Positions 24,000 to 36,209 of a stretch of DNA of 64,000 bases are shown here, one piece after another. The DNA comes from Daphnia carinata. Lineage: Eukaryota; Arthropoda; Branchiopoda; Diplostraca; Daphniidae. Numbering within the stretch: the stretch's first letter is position 1; each line of letters opens with the position of its first letter. The notes under the pieces were generated by a model that saw only the letters and a program-made list of their open reading frames with translations, had not been told where the DNA came from and did not search any database. Location of the stretch: NCBI RefSeq assembly GCF_022539665.2, contig NW_026712464.1, positions 1 to 64,000 on the forward strand, given 5' to 3'. The position numbers and the translations under genes were made by a program.

Positions 24000-26093
24000 T
24001 GATTGGTCGTGACTTTAGATATTGATGAGAATAGGTTGGGTTTTGATGATACACCTGTTGATTGTGGTATGGTTGAAAATTCTGTCGATTGTAGTGTATC
24101 GGTCTGTTGCTGAACGAAGGTTTCTGTGGTGTTTGTTGGAAAGATGGGTAATTGAATTGTCTATACCCCGTGGAGATACCTTCTCTTCGTGGTGAAGTCT
24201 AGTTGTTCCGGTACGGGCTGTTTTCTCTGCTACAATTGAAGTTTTGGTCACTACTGAAACCTCTGCTTTTCGGTCTTTCGTGAAATCGAACTCGCGGATT
24301 TTGTGGTCTGGAGTATCGATCACTTGTTCGATGAGATCTTGGTTCCTATCGATCAGCTGCTGCTACGGTTATATCGGTATCCTGCGAAAATTCACGATTT
24401 TTATTAGTATTTTCCAGTTCCCGTATTCCTAGTCTTTTTTGTTTTAGGAATATGATTTCTGTTTTTTGTTGTGAAAGTTCGTTGTTTTGTTTCTCGTCAT
24501 GCGTTATCCCTGCGATTACCGCGTTTATTTCTTTGTCTTCTGCAGTCTCCTTGCTATATAGGATACCTTCTAATATGACTAGTTGTTTACATAACTGATC
24601 AAATCTTCAGGTTCTTCGCATCCTGAAGTAGAGACCGTTTTTTTCTTCTTTGCCTTCAATGGAATCATATAGGCTGTTGATTCTTGAGATAAAGGCTTTG
24701 CATTTTTCTTCAGGTTTATGTTTCAGCGTTAACAACTTTTTCTTAATGCTGCTAAGTCGTATGCGTCCTGGAACCTTGCATTGATGTTTGTTTTCCATTC
24801 GTCGTAGTTTAACTTGTCATCCTGCTCTTCTACATAGTTTTCATGCCATTCTAAGGCATCGCCTTTTTTAGTCTGTCTGAAAAGAATCCTATTTTTTGGT
24901 TGTCATCCCAGCCGTTGCTACGTGCTATAGTTTCTGCATCCTTCAGTCATTCTGTTATTAGTTTGTCAGTGCTTTTTCGCTGAAAGTTGACTTCTTTTTG
25001 TCTTCTCTTAGAAACAATTCTAGCGCTTTTACGATGGGTTGGATTGTGATCGTACCGATGTCGATGTCATCGGCATCTGCTATTAATCGCGGTCAATTCT
25101 CAAGTTTCTTTGTGTGAAAGTCCCATTTTGATTTTTTCCGCAGAGTCTGATGCTTCTGTTCTAGTTACGGAGATTATCGTTTCTTGATCTCGATTTGGTT
25201 TTTTGATCGTTTCTTAGTTGCTGGAGTCTGGCAATTTGTTCTGATTCTAATTCGTAGTGGAGGGATTTATCTCCTCTTTCTGTTAGTGAAGTAAGTTGTT
25301 TATCTCACTCACTAGATTCGTTATCTCCTGGTTCGTTGGAGACGTCTAAATCTTCAGTTTCAGCGAATGTTACCTGTTGCTTCCTATATTCTTTTATTCT
25401 GTTCTCAAGATTTTTAATTATCTCGTCTTGGTCTTTGGCCTGTATGTTTATCTCCTGTAATTCCTTTTCAAGATTTTTATTCTGTTTGGTAATATCTATC
25501 AAGCTTCTCTGTAACCCGGCACCGGTAAAGGTTTTTCTCAGGATGTCTTTGTCTCCTTTGTTTCGGTCTGAACTTGTTTGTTTGTTTCCAAGGCTGCTTT
25601 ACCTGTTGTTCGGTGGTTTCTAACCTCGTAACCAATTGTTTTCACCTTCAAGCTTGCTAATGATTTCTTCACCTTCTCTGTCAACAGCTATGTTGTTTTC
25701 GTCCCTTTTGTAAAAGGTTTTCAATTGGGCTTGTTGCTGTGGTAGTTCAAAATTGTTTTCTAATTCGCTGATTCCATTGGCAGCTTTTTCAAGGAAGTTT
25801 TGAGTGCTTCGTTACTTTCTTGGTGTTGCTCAAGGGAACTACTTAAGGTGTATTTGGAACTCTTTGCCTTTTTCTTGTTGCTATCTAGCTGTTTTCGCAA
25901 GCTCTGTAATTCGAAGTTTAGGTCAAGACGATTATTTTTTCTGCAATTTGCAAGTACTACTTCCTTTTGTAAAACTCTGATTTTGCGTAGGAATTCTTTT
26001 TTCTTTATCATGTAGGATGTTAATTTGCTGTAAGAGACTGTCAAGTTTTTCAGTGTTGCCAATGAGGACAATACTACGTAGTCTTTAAGGTTC
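24000..26093 (-). pseudogene. gag: Gypsy gag
   Basis: The open frame on the minus strand begins near 26.1 kb without a clear ATG and is rich in Lys/Glu coiled-coil helices (26.07-25.3 kb). A capsid-like core follows: LNYDEWKTNINARFQDAYDL near 24.8 kb, then KLLTLKHKPEEKCKAFISRI and NSLYDSIEGKEEK. This matches the W-x-x-L...LR...K-Q-x-P-x-E pattern of Gypsy capsid regions. The C-terminal part (24.32-24.0 kb) is Asn/Gln/Tyr-rich, like Gag tails that lack a zinc knuckle; I saw no CCHC box. Several frameshifts interrupt the gene. It lies just upstream of the protease remnant. Confidence 0.7.
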
Positions 26094-26125
26094 TTGTGTG
26101 TGTTTGTAATAGGCTTGCGCTGTTA

Positions 26126-27060
26126 TACCACTTGTACTTGCAACGTTTATTTCAACAATGAATATGTAATCATACAATTGCAATGCGTTGTGTGTCTCTT
26201 TGCCAATTTCTTGCTTTCGATTCTATTTGTTGCAGCGTTTGCCTCTACCGCCGCTTCTATCTGTGGCACGATGGGTAGGGTGGCAAACTGGCTAGGTGGC
26301 ATTGGTAGGGTGGCAATGGCTCAAGGCTCAACATTTGACCTTCAACTAGCAGTAACAACGTTTCACAACGTTTGAAGTCTTGGTTCGTGCTTGCCAGTTG
26401 CCTCGTTGGTTCTGGCGTGGTTTTACCAACGTAATAATAATGGTGGGTTAAATTTAAATAAACGAAAATCTGTGGTGCGCGTCGTAAGATGCAGTTGAAA
26501 AACAAAAAAAATGAATATTTGCTAGCTGCTACTCCTAAGTTGATGACTTATTTTAAAGAAGAGATTGGTTGCCAATGCTGCGGGTGAAAATGCTGGTGAA
26601 TGTGGTGATGAAGAATGACGAAGTTGAATGAGGCTGAGGGGAAAGATAGTAATAGTGTGAATGTGCTTCTGATTTGATTTGGGTGAGGAAGAAATCACGT
26701 CGGGGCCGGAAGAATGAAAAGAAAAAACCTCAAAAAGGTTTTCTATTGACCGTCTGATTGGGATCGTCATGACCACGAACTGGTCGCATTTGTTATTGAT
26801 ACATCAAACCTCGAAATTTTGATCCTTCTAAATTTGACTCATGTTCCGAGAAGCGGGAACCGTCGGGAAAAGGGATCTTTCTACCGGAAACGGAGAGAAG
26901 AAACCACGTGATTGGTTGGAGTTTTCAAAGCGAAATGAAGTCTTTGTGTGCTACAAGCTTTTTCTTTGGTGAAGAACGCAAGTCTTCTTTAGTAAAAGAA
27001 GGATTTCGGAGGATGAAGAAAGGCCATTAGTGATCACGAACGGTCATCGGATTGGTCAAC
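26126..27060 (-). other. Candidate 5' LTR region of the Gypsy element and spacer
   Basis: A minus-strand AATAAA lies at 26146-26151, about 50 bases before gag opens, which fits the R-U5 part of a 5' LTR. A GGTAGGGTGGCAA motif occurs at about 26272 and again near 26307. The rest up to the hAT element carries no recognisable gene. With the 3' LTR deleted, I cannot prove the LTR. Confidence 0.35.
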
Positions 27061-27069
27061 CGTCGCGAA

Positions 27070-28849
27070 CCTCAAGGCAAGATTGATGCAGACTTTATCA
27101 GACAAGCGCGAATTCATCAAGATTATTAGAGGGAATTCTACACCGGTCAGTGGACGTCATAAAATTTCTTTCTTCCCGTGGATTGGCTTTTCGCGGATCT
27201 AACCAGCAACTCGGATCGGTTCACAACGGAAACTATCTCGGTCTATTGAACTATTAGCTCTACACGATGCCTTTTGGCAAAGCACTTGGCGAGTTACGGC
27301 AACAAGGGCAAAGGTAACACCATACCTCTCCGCCAACATCTGCGAAGAGTTCATTCAACTTTTGCTGAAAAGGTGGAAGCTTATATAGTTGAGGAGTTGA
27401 AAGAAGCTAAGTACTATTCAGTCATCGTTGATTCCACCCCAGATGTGTCGCACACCGACCAACTGTGTTTTGTTCTGCGCTACGTGCTGCCGGATGGAGC
27501 GCCAATATGGTGACGGATAAGTTGAACAGGCTCGGAATTCCGATAGAAGACCTTCGCGGGCAATCGTACGATAATGCTAGCAACATGTCGGGCATCTACA
27601 CTGGACTGCAAGCTAGGATTAAGGCCGTCAATCCTCAGCAGAGTATGTGCCATGCAGTGGTCATTCTCTGAACCTAGCCGGAACCAGCGCGGCCGAATCA
27701 TGTGCTACAGCCGTTAACTTCTTCAGTTTTTTGCAAGAACTCTTCAATTTCTTGTCAGGATCGACGCATCGTTGGGCTGTTCTACTAGACATCCTACGAG
27801 CAAGTAAGAAGAAGGGGTTTAAAGTTCCTAAGAGTCTCTCCCAGACCCGCTGGTCTGCTCGTGCTGACGCTGTCATTGCCTTGAAAGAGGGCTATCCAGA
27901 ATTTAAATCCGCATTAATAGGGATTGCAGCTGATTCAACTCAAACTCCAAGAACCAGAGCGGAAGCCAATGGACTTATCCAAAAGTTCAACAAACTCGAA
28001 ACAGCCGTGCTGACAGTAATTTGGGCCACGGTATTGGAACGCGTAAACAAAGTCAACAAGCAGCTGCAATCCGTAGCAATTGACCTTGGCATTGTAGTAG
28101 AGCTCTATTCTTCGCTTGTTGCATTTATTAAAGAGGTCCGAGACAACTATGACAATTACGAAAAACAGGCTGTGGAACTGGTTGGAATGGAGATGGGGTC
28201 ACTTGTCTACTCTGCTGATGAATGCCGACAGCGGACCCGCAAGCGACACCATGATGAAATGGACAGTGCTTCTGACACCACTTTTACGGGCCGTACTAAG
28301 ATGATCGCTGAAGTCAACATCATGCTGGATCAACTAACAGCAGAGCTCCGACGAAGGCAACAAGCCTATTCGCAACTACACGCCCGTTTTGGATTTCTTA
28401 CGATGCTCCCCGACTTGGACGCAAGAGCCATCACTTCTCAAGCACAAAATCTTGTTAACCATTATCCTAATGACATTGAGCAGTGTTTCCCGAATGAATG
28501 CCTTCAGTTCAAGAGTTTCGTTCCTCCACACATCGGTGAAGGGCTAAAGAAGCGGAAGCCAAGCGGGCTGGACCTAATCCGGATCATGCGAGAAAAGAAA
28601 CTGCAAGCGATTTTTCCAAATGTAGATATAGTCCTTCGAATATTCCTCTCCACAGCTGTTACGAATTGCTCCGGCGAGCGATCCTTCTCCACTTTAAAAC
28701 TGATCAAAAACTATCTACGGTCTACCATGGTCCAACAACGATTATCAGCACTTGCGCTTCTTCAAATTGAAAACGTTATTTTGAATTTCATTGACGTGGA
28801 GGGTGTTATTAATTTATTTTCTGCTTCAAAATGCCGCCGAAAGTGCTAA
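27070..28849 (+). pseudogene. hAT-family transposase (ZMYM1-like)
   Basis: The first segment (27274-27513) reads VDSTPDVSHTDQLCFVLRYV with the first catalytic Asp. A deletion and frameshift at about 27.51 kb remove some tens of codons. The next frame has RGQSYDNASNMSG, with the second catalytic Asp, and then CHAV. The long frame 27647-28849 (400 codons) starts at GHSLNLAG and continues through the helical insertion to the C-terminal dimerisation block, with SGERSFSTLKLIKNYLRSTM near 28.7 kb. These are the hallmarks of the hAT group whose domesticated relatives include ZMYM1. Another shift lies at about 27.65 kb. Terminal inverted repeats and the 8-bp target duplication were not identified. 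The second half is unusually well preserved for this window. Confidence 0.85.
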
Positions 28850-28999
28850 ACTGTTAACTGATAACTCAACTGATAAATGATCATTGCTTTTGTTTCTTAA
28901 CGATAATCTTATAAAATTATATTAACTGCTAATACACCAAGAATCGTGTGTTTTTTACTCACCAAAAAAGGCCAAAAATCCATGGATGGCCTAGGGTCC

Positions 29000-30860
29000 A
29001 CTAAAAGTAAAAGACGGCACTGATTTGTTGGATATTCGTTTTTGTCGAAATGGTCTGATAGGGTTTGTTTTGTTCTGACTCTTGTTCAAATTCTAAGTGC
29101 ACGAGAGTATTCCAGTGGTCCAAAAAATTTTCTCGGAGACAGTTGGGGGTTTTGGCTGGTTGTGTCTGATTCGGGGAGTACAGGGTACAGAAATGGGGAT
29201 AGTTCGTCGACAACGTTTGGATACAAGGTATTGTCTTTACTAGTAGTCTCTGGTGCAATATGATCAAGCGGCATTCGCTTACCTTTGATGGTGTTTCTTT
29301 GGTCTGGTAGAGTTGTTGGAGATTCGTCGGGGAAATGTAGAGCACAATCACTGAAATAAGGTACGGGTAAGAAACTTTGTACTGGACAACAAGTGTTTGT
29401 CTCGTTGGGACCTCCAATTGTAAAGTTTCCAAACCTCGTGTATGTTCAGTGAGTTGCCGAAACAACTCGGAATTACAAGTTACAAACATGTGGTTTTTAT
29501 ACTACTACAGAACTCAAATTATCACGGTAAAATGGGAGGGGATACGTTCACTTTCACTTGTGAAAGGCTTGAGGGATGTAAGAGGTGTGGCTTCCTTTGG
29601 TTAGCCTTTGGGCTCGTTACAGTATCGAAGGTTTCTGAACCGTAGTCGTCTTGTATGTCGTCTGTATTCCGGCAGTGGCGATGTCTGTTGGGGTGGTGTA
29701 ATCCGCTGCTCTTTCGGGTTTTTTTCTGAAAGGATGACAGCAACGGTTTCAAGTGGTTGGTAGTCTGGATGATGGCTTCCCTGATAGAAGTTGTTAGCTG
29801 ACTGCGGCCTGGGCTCACCATTTCAAGGAAGTTCCTCAATTTGGTCCATAGCAATTGTAATTCCGGCAGTAGTGGCTCCAAACTGGTTATGGGCTGCAGT
29901 TCTCGTAGGTATTACACTAGGTTCAGTGTGTCCGTGAGAAATTTCAACTGGTATTCGAACAGAGTGCCCTTCAGATGGGTTGAAAATTCTGATATTTCGA
30001 GAAGGCAATACCTTCCGTCCTCGTTGCTTTCGAGTACGTCCTCGCTGGGGACAAAATCAGAGATCCTTGTCCTTTGCTGGTGTGACCGTCAGCAATTCGT
30101 GTTCCTGTAAGTTTGTCCCAGCAGGAGAATCATCAACTGCCTCGCATACGTCGTGAAGAACGCTGCCTGATATTTTGCATCAACCAGATTAATTTGTCTC
30201 AGATTTTTTGATCCGTCTACTAAAAAACCGGCTCCCTCCCCGTAAGGCTCTTGAGTGCTAATATCAGAAACGGTAATGGGCTCGTCGGCGTCGGGAAGGC
30301 CCTTGATTGGTTGGTCTGGGTCTCTTGGTATAGGTGATGGAGACTCAAGTTAAGGTGATCTTCCATCTAACGGACTCCTCTTTTGGGAAAAACATAAAAT
30401 CGTACTCGAGAGAAACCTAGTCCTTGACGCGGTTTTTATAGGTGAATTTACGGCGAAAGAACGTGAAGCTAATCTTGCATGAACAGAAGGTGCGTGTAGC
30501 GGAAGCCTTACTACGGAACCCAATTTTCCTAGTGGTAGTCTTAACAAATGGGGCTACTGCCTCATAAGTGGTGTTAGATTTCAATTCCTTAACTGGGTGT
30601 TATCAGTCTGTATTTTTAGAGTTTCTTTCTCACGTATGCGGGACGGTCATGGTAGGGGCTGACAATTTTTTCGAAACTAATTAACTTAGCGACTGTTTCG
30701 TTATTTATTTGCACTACGTGTGTCACAGGAATTAACGATGTGTTCACAGGTGCACCGGAAAGTTTATGCCCGCCTGGAATAACATTTTTCATCATTGTAG
30801 TAGAGCTCTGAAAATCGCTGCCACCATTATGTAAAGCATCTTCCCATTTGGGAAGACTGA
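29000..30860 (-). pseudogene. Unidentified decayed coding region
   Basis: The minus strand keeps protein-like composition over about 1.8 kb, spread over three frames. In order: ALHNGGSDFQSSTTMMKNVI with NTSLIPVTHVVQINNETVAK (30.85-30.6 kb), QPIKGLPDADEPITVSD and LVDAKYQAAFFTTYARQ (30.3-30.15 kb), SRNIRIFNPSEG near 30.0 kb, then LLPELQLLWTKLRNFLEMV and KPLLSSFQKKTRKSS (29.88-29.7 kb). There are no metal-binding or catalytic motifs that I recognise. Glycosylation-like NTS and NET sites and the absence of RT or transposase motifs leave gag, env or a host gene possible. Function unknown. Confidence 0.4.
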
Positions 30861-33375
30861 CTTTATGAAATTAAGACAATAAAAATATTGATGAACTCAG
30901 AAACTTTTATAACCACAATGATGATTATATTTGTCTAAGTTAAGAATAAAAGTACAAGGGAGTTTGAATAAAAGACATACGAAAGTTTTACTACATAAAA
31001 GGAAAACTGAAAGTGTAATAGAACAATCGTAATATAAGCTTACCGCAGTAGCAGGAGCGGAATATGAGAGTAGACAAGACGAAGACGAGGTGTAACACAA
31101 CTCGCCGGCACGTCGATAAAACGAGATACAGGTAACTGAATACTCACTACAATATGAAGACCCAGACCATTTCTTTAACACAATTTTAATTACTGGAGAA
31201 GGCACCAGATGAATTTGAGACTGATTGCTAGAGTCAGATACGCGTCGACAACTGATTTTCTTCAGATCTTGAATTCACCAAGAAACCTCGCATATTGACC
31301 AATTATTTAATTGCTGCGCAGTTACTTGCCACTAATCAAAGAGGTTTACTATGTCGTGATAATGGTGCGATGATGAGCGTCGCACGAGCCACCAATCAGA
31401 AATATTTTTACAAGTGTTATGCCGATGACAAATGAAGCTAGCAGGAGTTCATTTAGGTCAACGTACTGCGTACGTTATGGTGCAATAATGCAATTCATAT
31501 GTTTATATAAGAAAATAATAATTATACAAGAAAAGGATTATACACTAGATTACAACAGCATCAAATATTCAATGTGAATGTAGTGTGATACAATGAGTTT
31601 CATGAAGTAGATCTGCACCGGATTAAATATTCCATTTTCCTTTTGTGCATTCCAGAATAGAACAGCAGCAGTTATATGGTCCCTGCGGTTTAAGTATACT
31701 AGTAAAGGCAATTCTATTTGTAATTGTTGTTTACATTAAGTATATGCTTACGTGCTTTTCCCATGTTTCGTGACGCTGCCATATCTTAACATCTTAGAGA
31801 ACACTTGTTCCTGCTCTTCTCCAAGTGTCAGCGCAGCATTAACATGTAATGTTCAACCCAGAGAATCTGAAATTGAAAATCTTCTTGTACGTTGTTCATT
31901 GAACCAAATTTAATTATTTATCTTGCAGTACCATACGTGCACCTATGCATGCATTCTTCCAAGAAATGGCTTCATGTTTTCAATCGTCGACTTAAATTCA
32001 GGGAAGAGTAGCGCAACTTCTTGAGCCCACATCCAATAACGACATATAACATCGGAACAACGGAAAGAGCTTTTTTTCTGGAAGGTCAGCGTTCATAAAA
32101 TGAGTCTGACGAAAGATTTCTTCTTGCTGCATATTAACAGCCTAAAAATTAATTCCGTGTCGGCATGTTCGCATCATAATTCCAGTCTCATCCAATTTCG
32201 TATGTTTTTCTGCGTCAGGTCATGCTGCCTTGAAAATTGAATCACCGCAAGTTTCACTTGATTTGGTCTGTAAAAAAACACAAGAATTAGTACCTTGGTA
32301 AAAAAATAAATCCTACTAGTTGTACCTTAAATAAGTTTAGCGATATCCACATTTCCGTACAAAGATGTCAGGTTTATTCTGCGGGTTGAAAACATAAATG
32401 CATATTTCCAGTAAGTTTTTTTTTCAAAATAACAATTATGCTGTAACCCGAAGCAGAAAAGCAGACGATAAAGTTGAAAATTTCCATCCGGATGAGAAGC
32501 AAGCATACTACCTTTACAACTAAAACAGAGTGTTTTATACAGTAGTTTTAAAGTTTGTTGTCGATAAGGTGCATAACATATTCCTAATGACGACTGGAAT
32601 TCTGGAAATGAATTTTGTTGATTGGATTGAATTACAAGTCCAAATTTTGATTTATTTTAATTAGATAAATATTTAAACATCATAATAACCGGTTTAAACC
32701 CTTCAAACAGCATCTCGAGGGTTTCTAAGAATTTGTTTTGGTGTTAAGATACCAAAAACGCAGCAGAATTCCCAGACGGCACAAATGTTCCCTTGAAATT
32801 CCAATAACCTTTCCTTTGTTCAAAAACAAGAGGATTGTGTTAGTACATCCATGGGAAGGTTATTCGGTGGCCTAGACGAAACAACTCCTCGTATTTTCTT
32901 CCCAAAAACCTCCAGCTTATTATGGTCTGCTACAAAGCGGACGAAATTTAAAAAATGGCAACTACGCGAATTTTGAAAATTGCCAACGTTAAAGCAAAGC
33001 TTCACCCAAGCGTCCCTTTGTTCTCAGCCTTGCTTGTCTTTTAGTTAAGTAAAGAACGCCCTTTTTGTGCTCTTGTTTTCGGAATATTTTTTGGGAATGT
33101 CTGTGTCGTTCTTAATTTTGTAAAATTAAGCTCGAGGTAAGTTAGTACAACATAAATAAAAAACTCCGTTATAGTTCCTATTTCGAAAAGTGCACAACGA
33201 TTGTCCAGCGCCATCCAACGGAAACATTAAGGTACAGCTTTTTCTTAAAGTTTATTTGACGCTTGTAAGCAACTTCAGCTAAATGGGCAAACACAGGAAA
33301 AAGGCTTTGAGGATCAGAGAGGCAAAAATCGGTGGCAGTATACGCAGCATTTTTCGCCAAGATTGACGCGCGATT
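30861..33375. other. No recognisable gene
   Basis: AT-rich sequence with short frames only (30897-31205 minus, 32820-33005 minus, 33178-33360 minus) and no domain. I saw no strong repeat or palindrome. Confidence 0.45.
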
Positions 33376-33379
33376 GAAA

Positions 33380-36207
33380 ACCTAAATATTCTGGCCATTG
33401 ACAATGAAATTTTAAAACATAGTGTGTGTCAAAACAACGAGTTTCTAAACACGAAAGAATCGAGTAAAACGTTAAATGTTCGAAGTGAAGCGTTAAGCGA
33501 TATTGAAAAGCCAGATTTTGATCCTCATCATGAAATTATTGTTGATGGTTCATTAACTTCAGCAAACGATTTTGTAAATGACGATTTCGAGGGAGAAGAA
33601 GTCAACGGGGTTTTTTAAACAATGGCGATTTATCGGGGACTCACGGGCCGTTGTACCTGCAGCAAAACGTGTTCACGTTAACAAACTACTTGCTATACTG
33701 AGAACTCATTCATGCCACTCTGATTTACCAACTGATGTGCGTTCATTGATGACACGCCTCGTATTGTGAAAATCCACGAAGTCCATCCAGGCAATTATTA
33801 TCACTTTGGAGTTGTAAACGGAATGAGCGTTGTCTTAAATCAGTTGGTACGTTAAAAAACAAGTATGGAGTTCGTTGATATTTTTGGCAAAATTTACTTT
33901 TGACTTCCAATATCCAACAGCACGGTTGGTCAGTTTTGGGTCATTCTTGGAAACCCGTTCGCGGGTTTTATTTGTTGGAGAAAAACGTTTTGGTTATTGG
34001 CATTTATTACGACCAAGAAAAACCTTCGGTTCCAATCACATTTTAAAAAGATTTCATAAAGGAATTGAAGAGCATTATGACAAAAGGGCTTACGGAAGAC
34101 GAGAATTTAGTTAAGATTCAGTTTTTGATTGTGTTGGTTCAACTGTTCATTTATTTGCGACGTAACCGCCCGAGCATTCATGACAGGAACAAGATACCAT
34201 TCAGGAAAAAGCTCTATTTCTAAATGTAAAACTGTCGGAAAGAACGTTTTTGAGCCAAGTGAGATGCGATTTCAAACTAGAACAAAGATGAGAATTATTT
34301 CGCACGGATCAATCTTTTCGAGAGCGTTTTCATCCTGATTTTCATAATTATTGCAGTTGTCTGGAGGAATTAGATGTAGATATGGCTCTAGATTTTTCCC
34401 TTGATCTCCCCATGCATTTGCTTGATGAAGGTGCTTACCGTAAAATATTTTTTAACTTGCTTTCTCATGGGGATTATAAAGTGTGCCCCAACACAGCCAA
34501 ACGAATTGACGAAATCATGACAATGCTATCGCGCTATACACCTGGAGAATTTGCAAGAAAACCAAGGCTATTCAGAACAAAGCTGTAGGCAAATGAATGA
34601 TGGCAATCAAGGCTTTACACTGGTTCTAAACCGAATTTCACCAGAGGGCATGCTCATTTTTTGACTTTCGGATTTATTAAGAAATCTTGTCCTTAATGGT
34701 TCTGATAGGGACCTGCTTTTATTTCTTATAATAACCATAATTTAATTCACATTGCCGATGACTGTAGTCGTCTTGGAGGTCTAGATAGTTTTTCCGCGTA
34801 GGATTTCGAAAACCATCTAGGTGTAATAAAGCTTCTTCTAAGGAAAAGTGAGCAACCATTGAAGCAGATAGTAAAACGGTTAGCTGAACTTGATAAACTA
34901 CAACAAATGATTGGAGCTATTGATAAAATAGAAGCATAGTACAAGTTAAAGTTTAAGCATAACGATGGGCCATTGTTGCAAAACTTCACGGATTACAATC
35001 AATTTAAACAATTTAATTTTAGAACTTACCGTGCAAAAAACAAGACAGAAGATAATTGCGTTTTTCTTAATAGCAAAGAAGTAGTAAGAATGTAGAATGT
35101 TCTTGAAACAGGTGGAGAAGTTTTTGTGATTGGGAAGCATTTTCTTTCGTTAACAAATCTCTTTCCTGATCCGTTCGATTCCATTGATTTCGATATTTTC
35201 AAATGTCAAAATGGTAGCCGGTAAATTAGGACTGAAACGAAATAGGACTGAAAATTTCCCGTCCTATTTCTACCGGAAAAAATAGGAATGGGAGAAATAG
35301 GACTGACTTATAAAAACTTTTAGGACAGTCCTATTTCTCCATGGCATCAGTCCTATTTCTCCTCGGCATTAGTCGTCTTTCTTCTTAGAAATAGTCCTAT
35401 TGCATTTACTTTTTTTCCAGTAAGAACGATGAGCCTCAATCCGGTCGGCAATGTATTGCGTAAGAGCGTCGGCTTATGTCCATTTCCCTTTTTAAAAACC
35501 GATGGCGTTAACTCATTACTTAAATGGTTCACAAAACATTTATCTATCCTATTTTAATTAAAATTGTTGGGGAACATGAATTCTGTTGAATCCAATACAG
35601 TTAATTTAATAAAATACTATTAGAGCAAAATCAGAATATGTGAGAGCTGTATATAATGTAACGATAGTTGTATGAAATAGTAAAATATTAGTGCAATTAG
35701 AAAAGTTTGCTATGGCCACATAAAGTGAAATATAAGTAATAAATATTTCTGTAGTATGTCTAATATTATTTTGTTAAATTAACTCTATTAATACAATATA
35801 ATTCATGTTCTCCTGCAATTTAAATTAAAATAGGACAAAAAAAGTTTTTTAAACCATTTAACTAATGAGTTAACACCATCGGTTTTTTTAAAAAGGGAAA
35901 TGGATACAAGCCGACGCTCTAACGTAATAAGTTGCCTACTGGATTGGAGGCTCATCGTTCCTACTGAACAAAGTAAATGAAATAGGACTATCTCTAAGGA
36001 GAAATAGGACTGATGCCATGGGGAAAAAGGACTGTCCTACAAGTTTTTAAAAGTCAGTCTTATTTTTCCCAGTCCTATTTCTCCGGTAGAAATAGGACGG
36101 GAAATTTTCAGTCCTATTTCTCTAGTCCGATTTCGTTTCAGTCCTATTTCACCGCCAATCGTCAAAATTTATCGCATTTTATGCATTGCTGGCCTATCAA
36201 TAAATAG
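33380..36207 (+). pseudogene. tnp2-type (EnSpm/CACTA-like) transposase, interrupted by a foldback
   Basis: Pieces in order: an acidic N-terminal segment (33424-33618); HVNKLLAILRTH and DLPTDVRSL near 33.7 kb; GNYYHFGVVNG; SNSTVGQFWVILG; IGIYYDQEKPSVPITF near 34.0 kb; the block LPMHLLDEGAYRKIFFNL with TPGEFARKPRLF (34.38-34.58 kb); HIADDCSRLGGLDSFSA and FENHLGVIKLLLRKSEQPLK (34.75-34.87 kb); and the end FDIFKCQN at 35.2 kb. The last 13 codons and stop (36169-36207) lie beyond a 948-bp insertion. This series is typical of an animal transposase group related to plant tnp2. Many frameshifts make it inactive. It is diverged from the second tnp2-type gene at 42.4 kb. Confidence 0.7.
35213..36160. 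mobile_element. 948-bp foldback element with 8-bp target-site duplication
   Basis: Arms of about 340 bp (35213-35560 and 35822-36160) are imperfect reverse complements, sharing for example AGGACTGAAACGAAAT, TTAACTCATTA and GCGTCGGCTT, and contain many GTCCTATTTC subrepeats. GTCAAAAT stands on both sides (35205-35212 and 36161-36168). Removing the element plus one copy rejoins the tnp2-type reading frame, which confirms the insertion. The duplication length and its nTnnnnAn form fit hAT, but the ends are not typical hAT ends. No gene is present in the 260-bp centre. Confidence 0.85.
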
Positions 36208-36209
36208 CA

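Larger units (their letters stand above)
17084..26125 (-). mobile_element. Env-bearing Ty3/Gypsy retroelement, 3'-truncated
   Basis: On the minus strand a candidate 5' LTR tail with AATAAA (complement of 26146-26151) leads into gag (26.09-24.0 kb), pol (23.95-20.64 kb) and env (20.62-17.08 kb), the order of endogenous-retrovirus-like Gypsy elements. The 3' end is cut off inside env at about 17.08 kb, so no 3' LTR is left to pair. Lesions include the missing protease active site, an altered RT catalytic motif, an extra charged segment between RNase H and integrase, stops, frameshifts and a mariner-like insertion in env. Confidence 0.85.
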
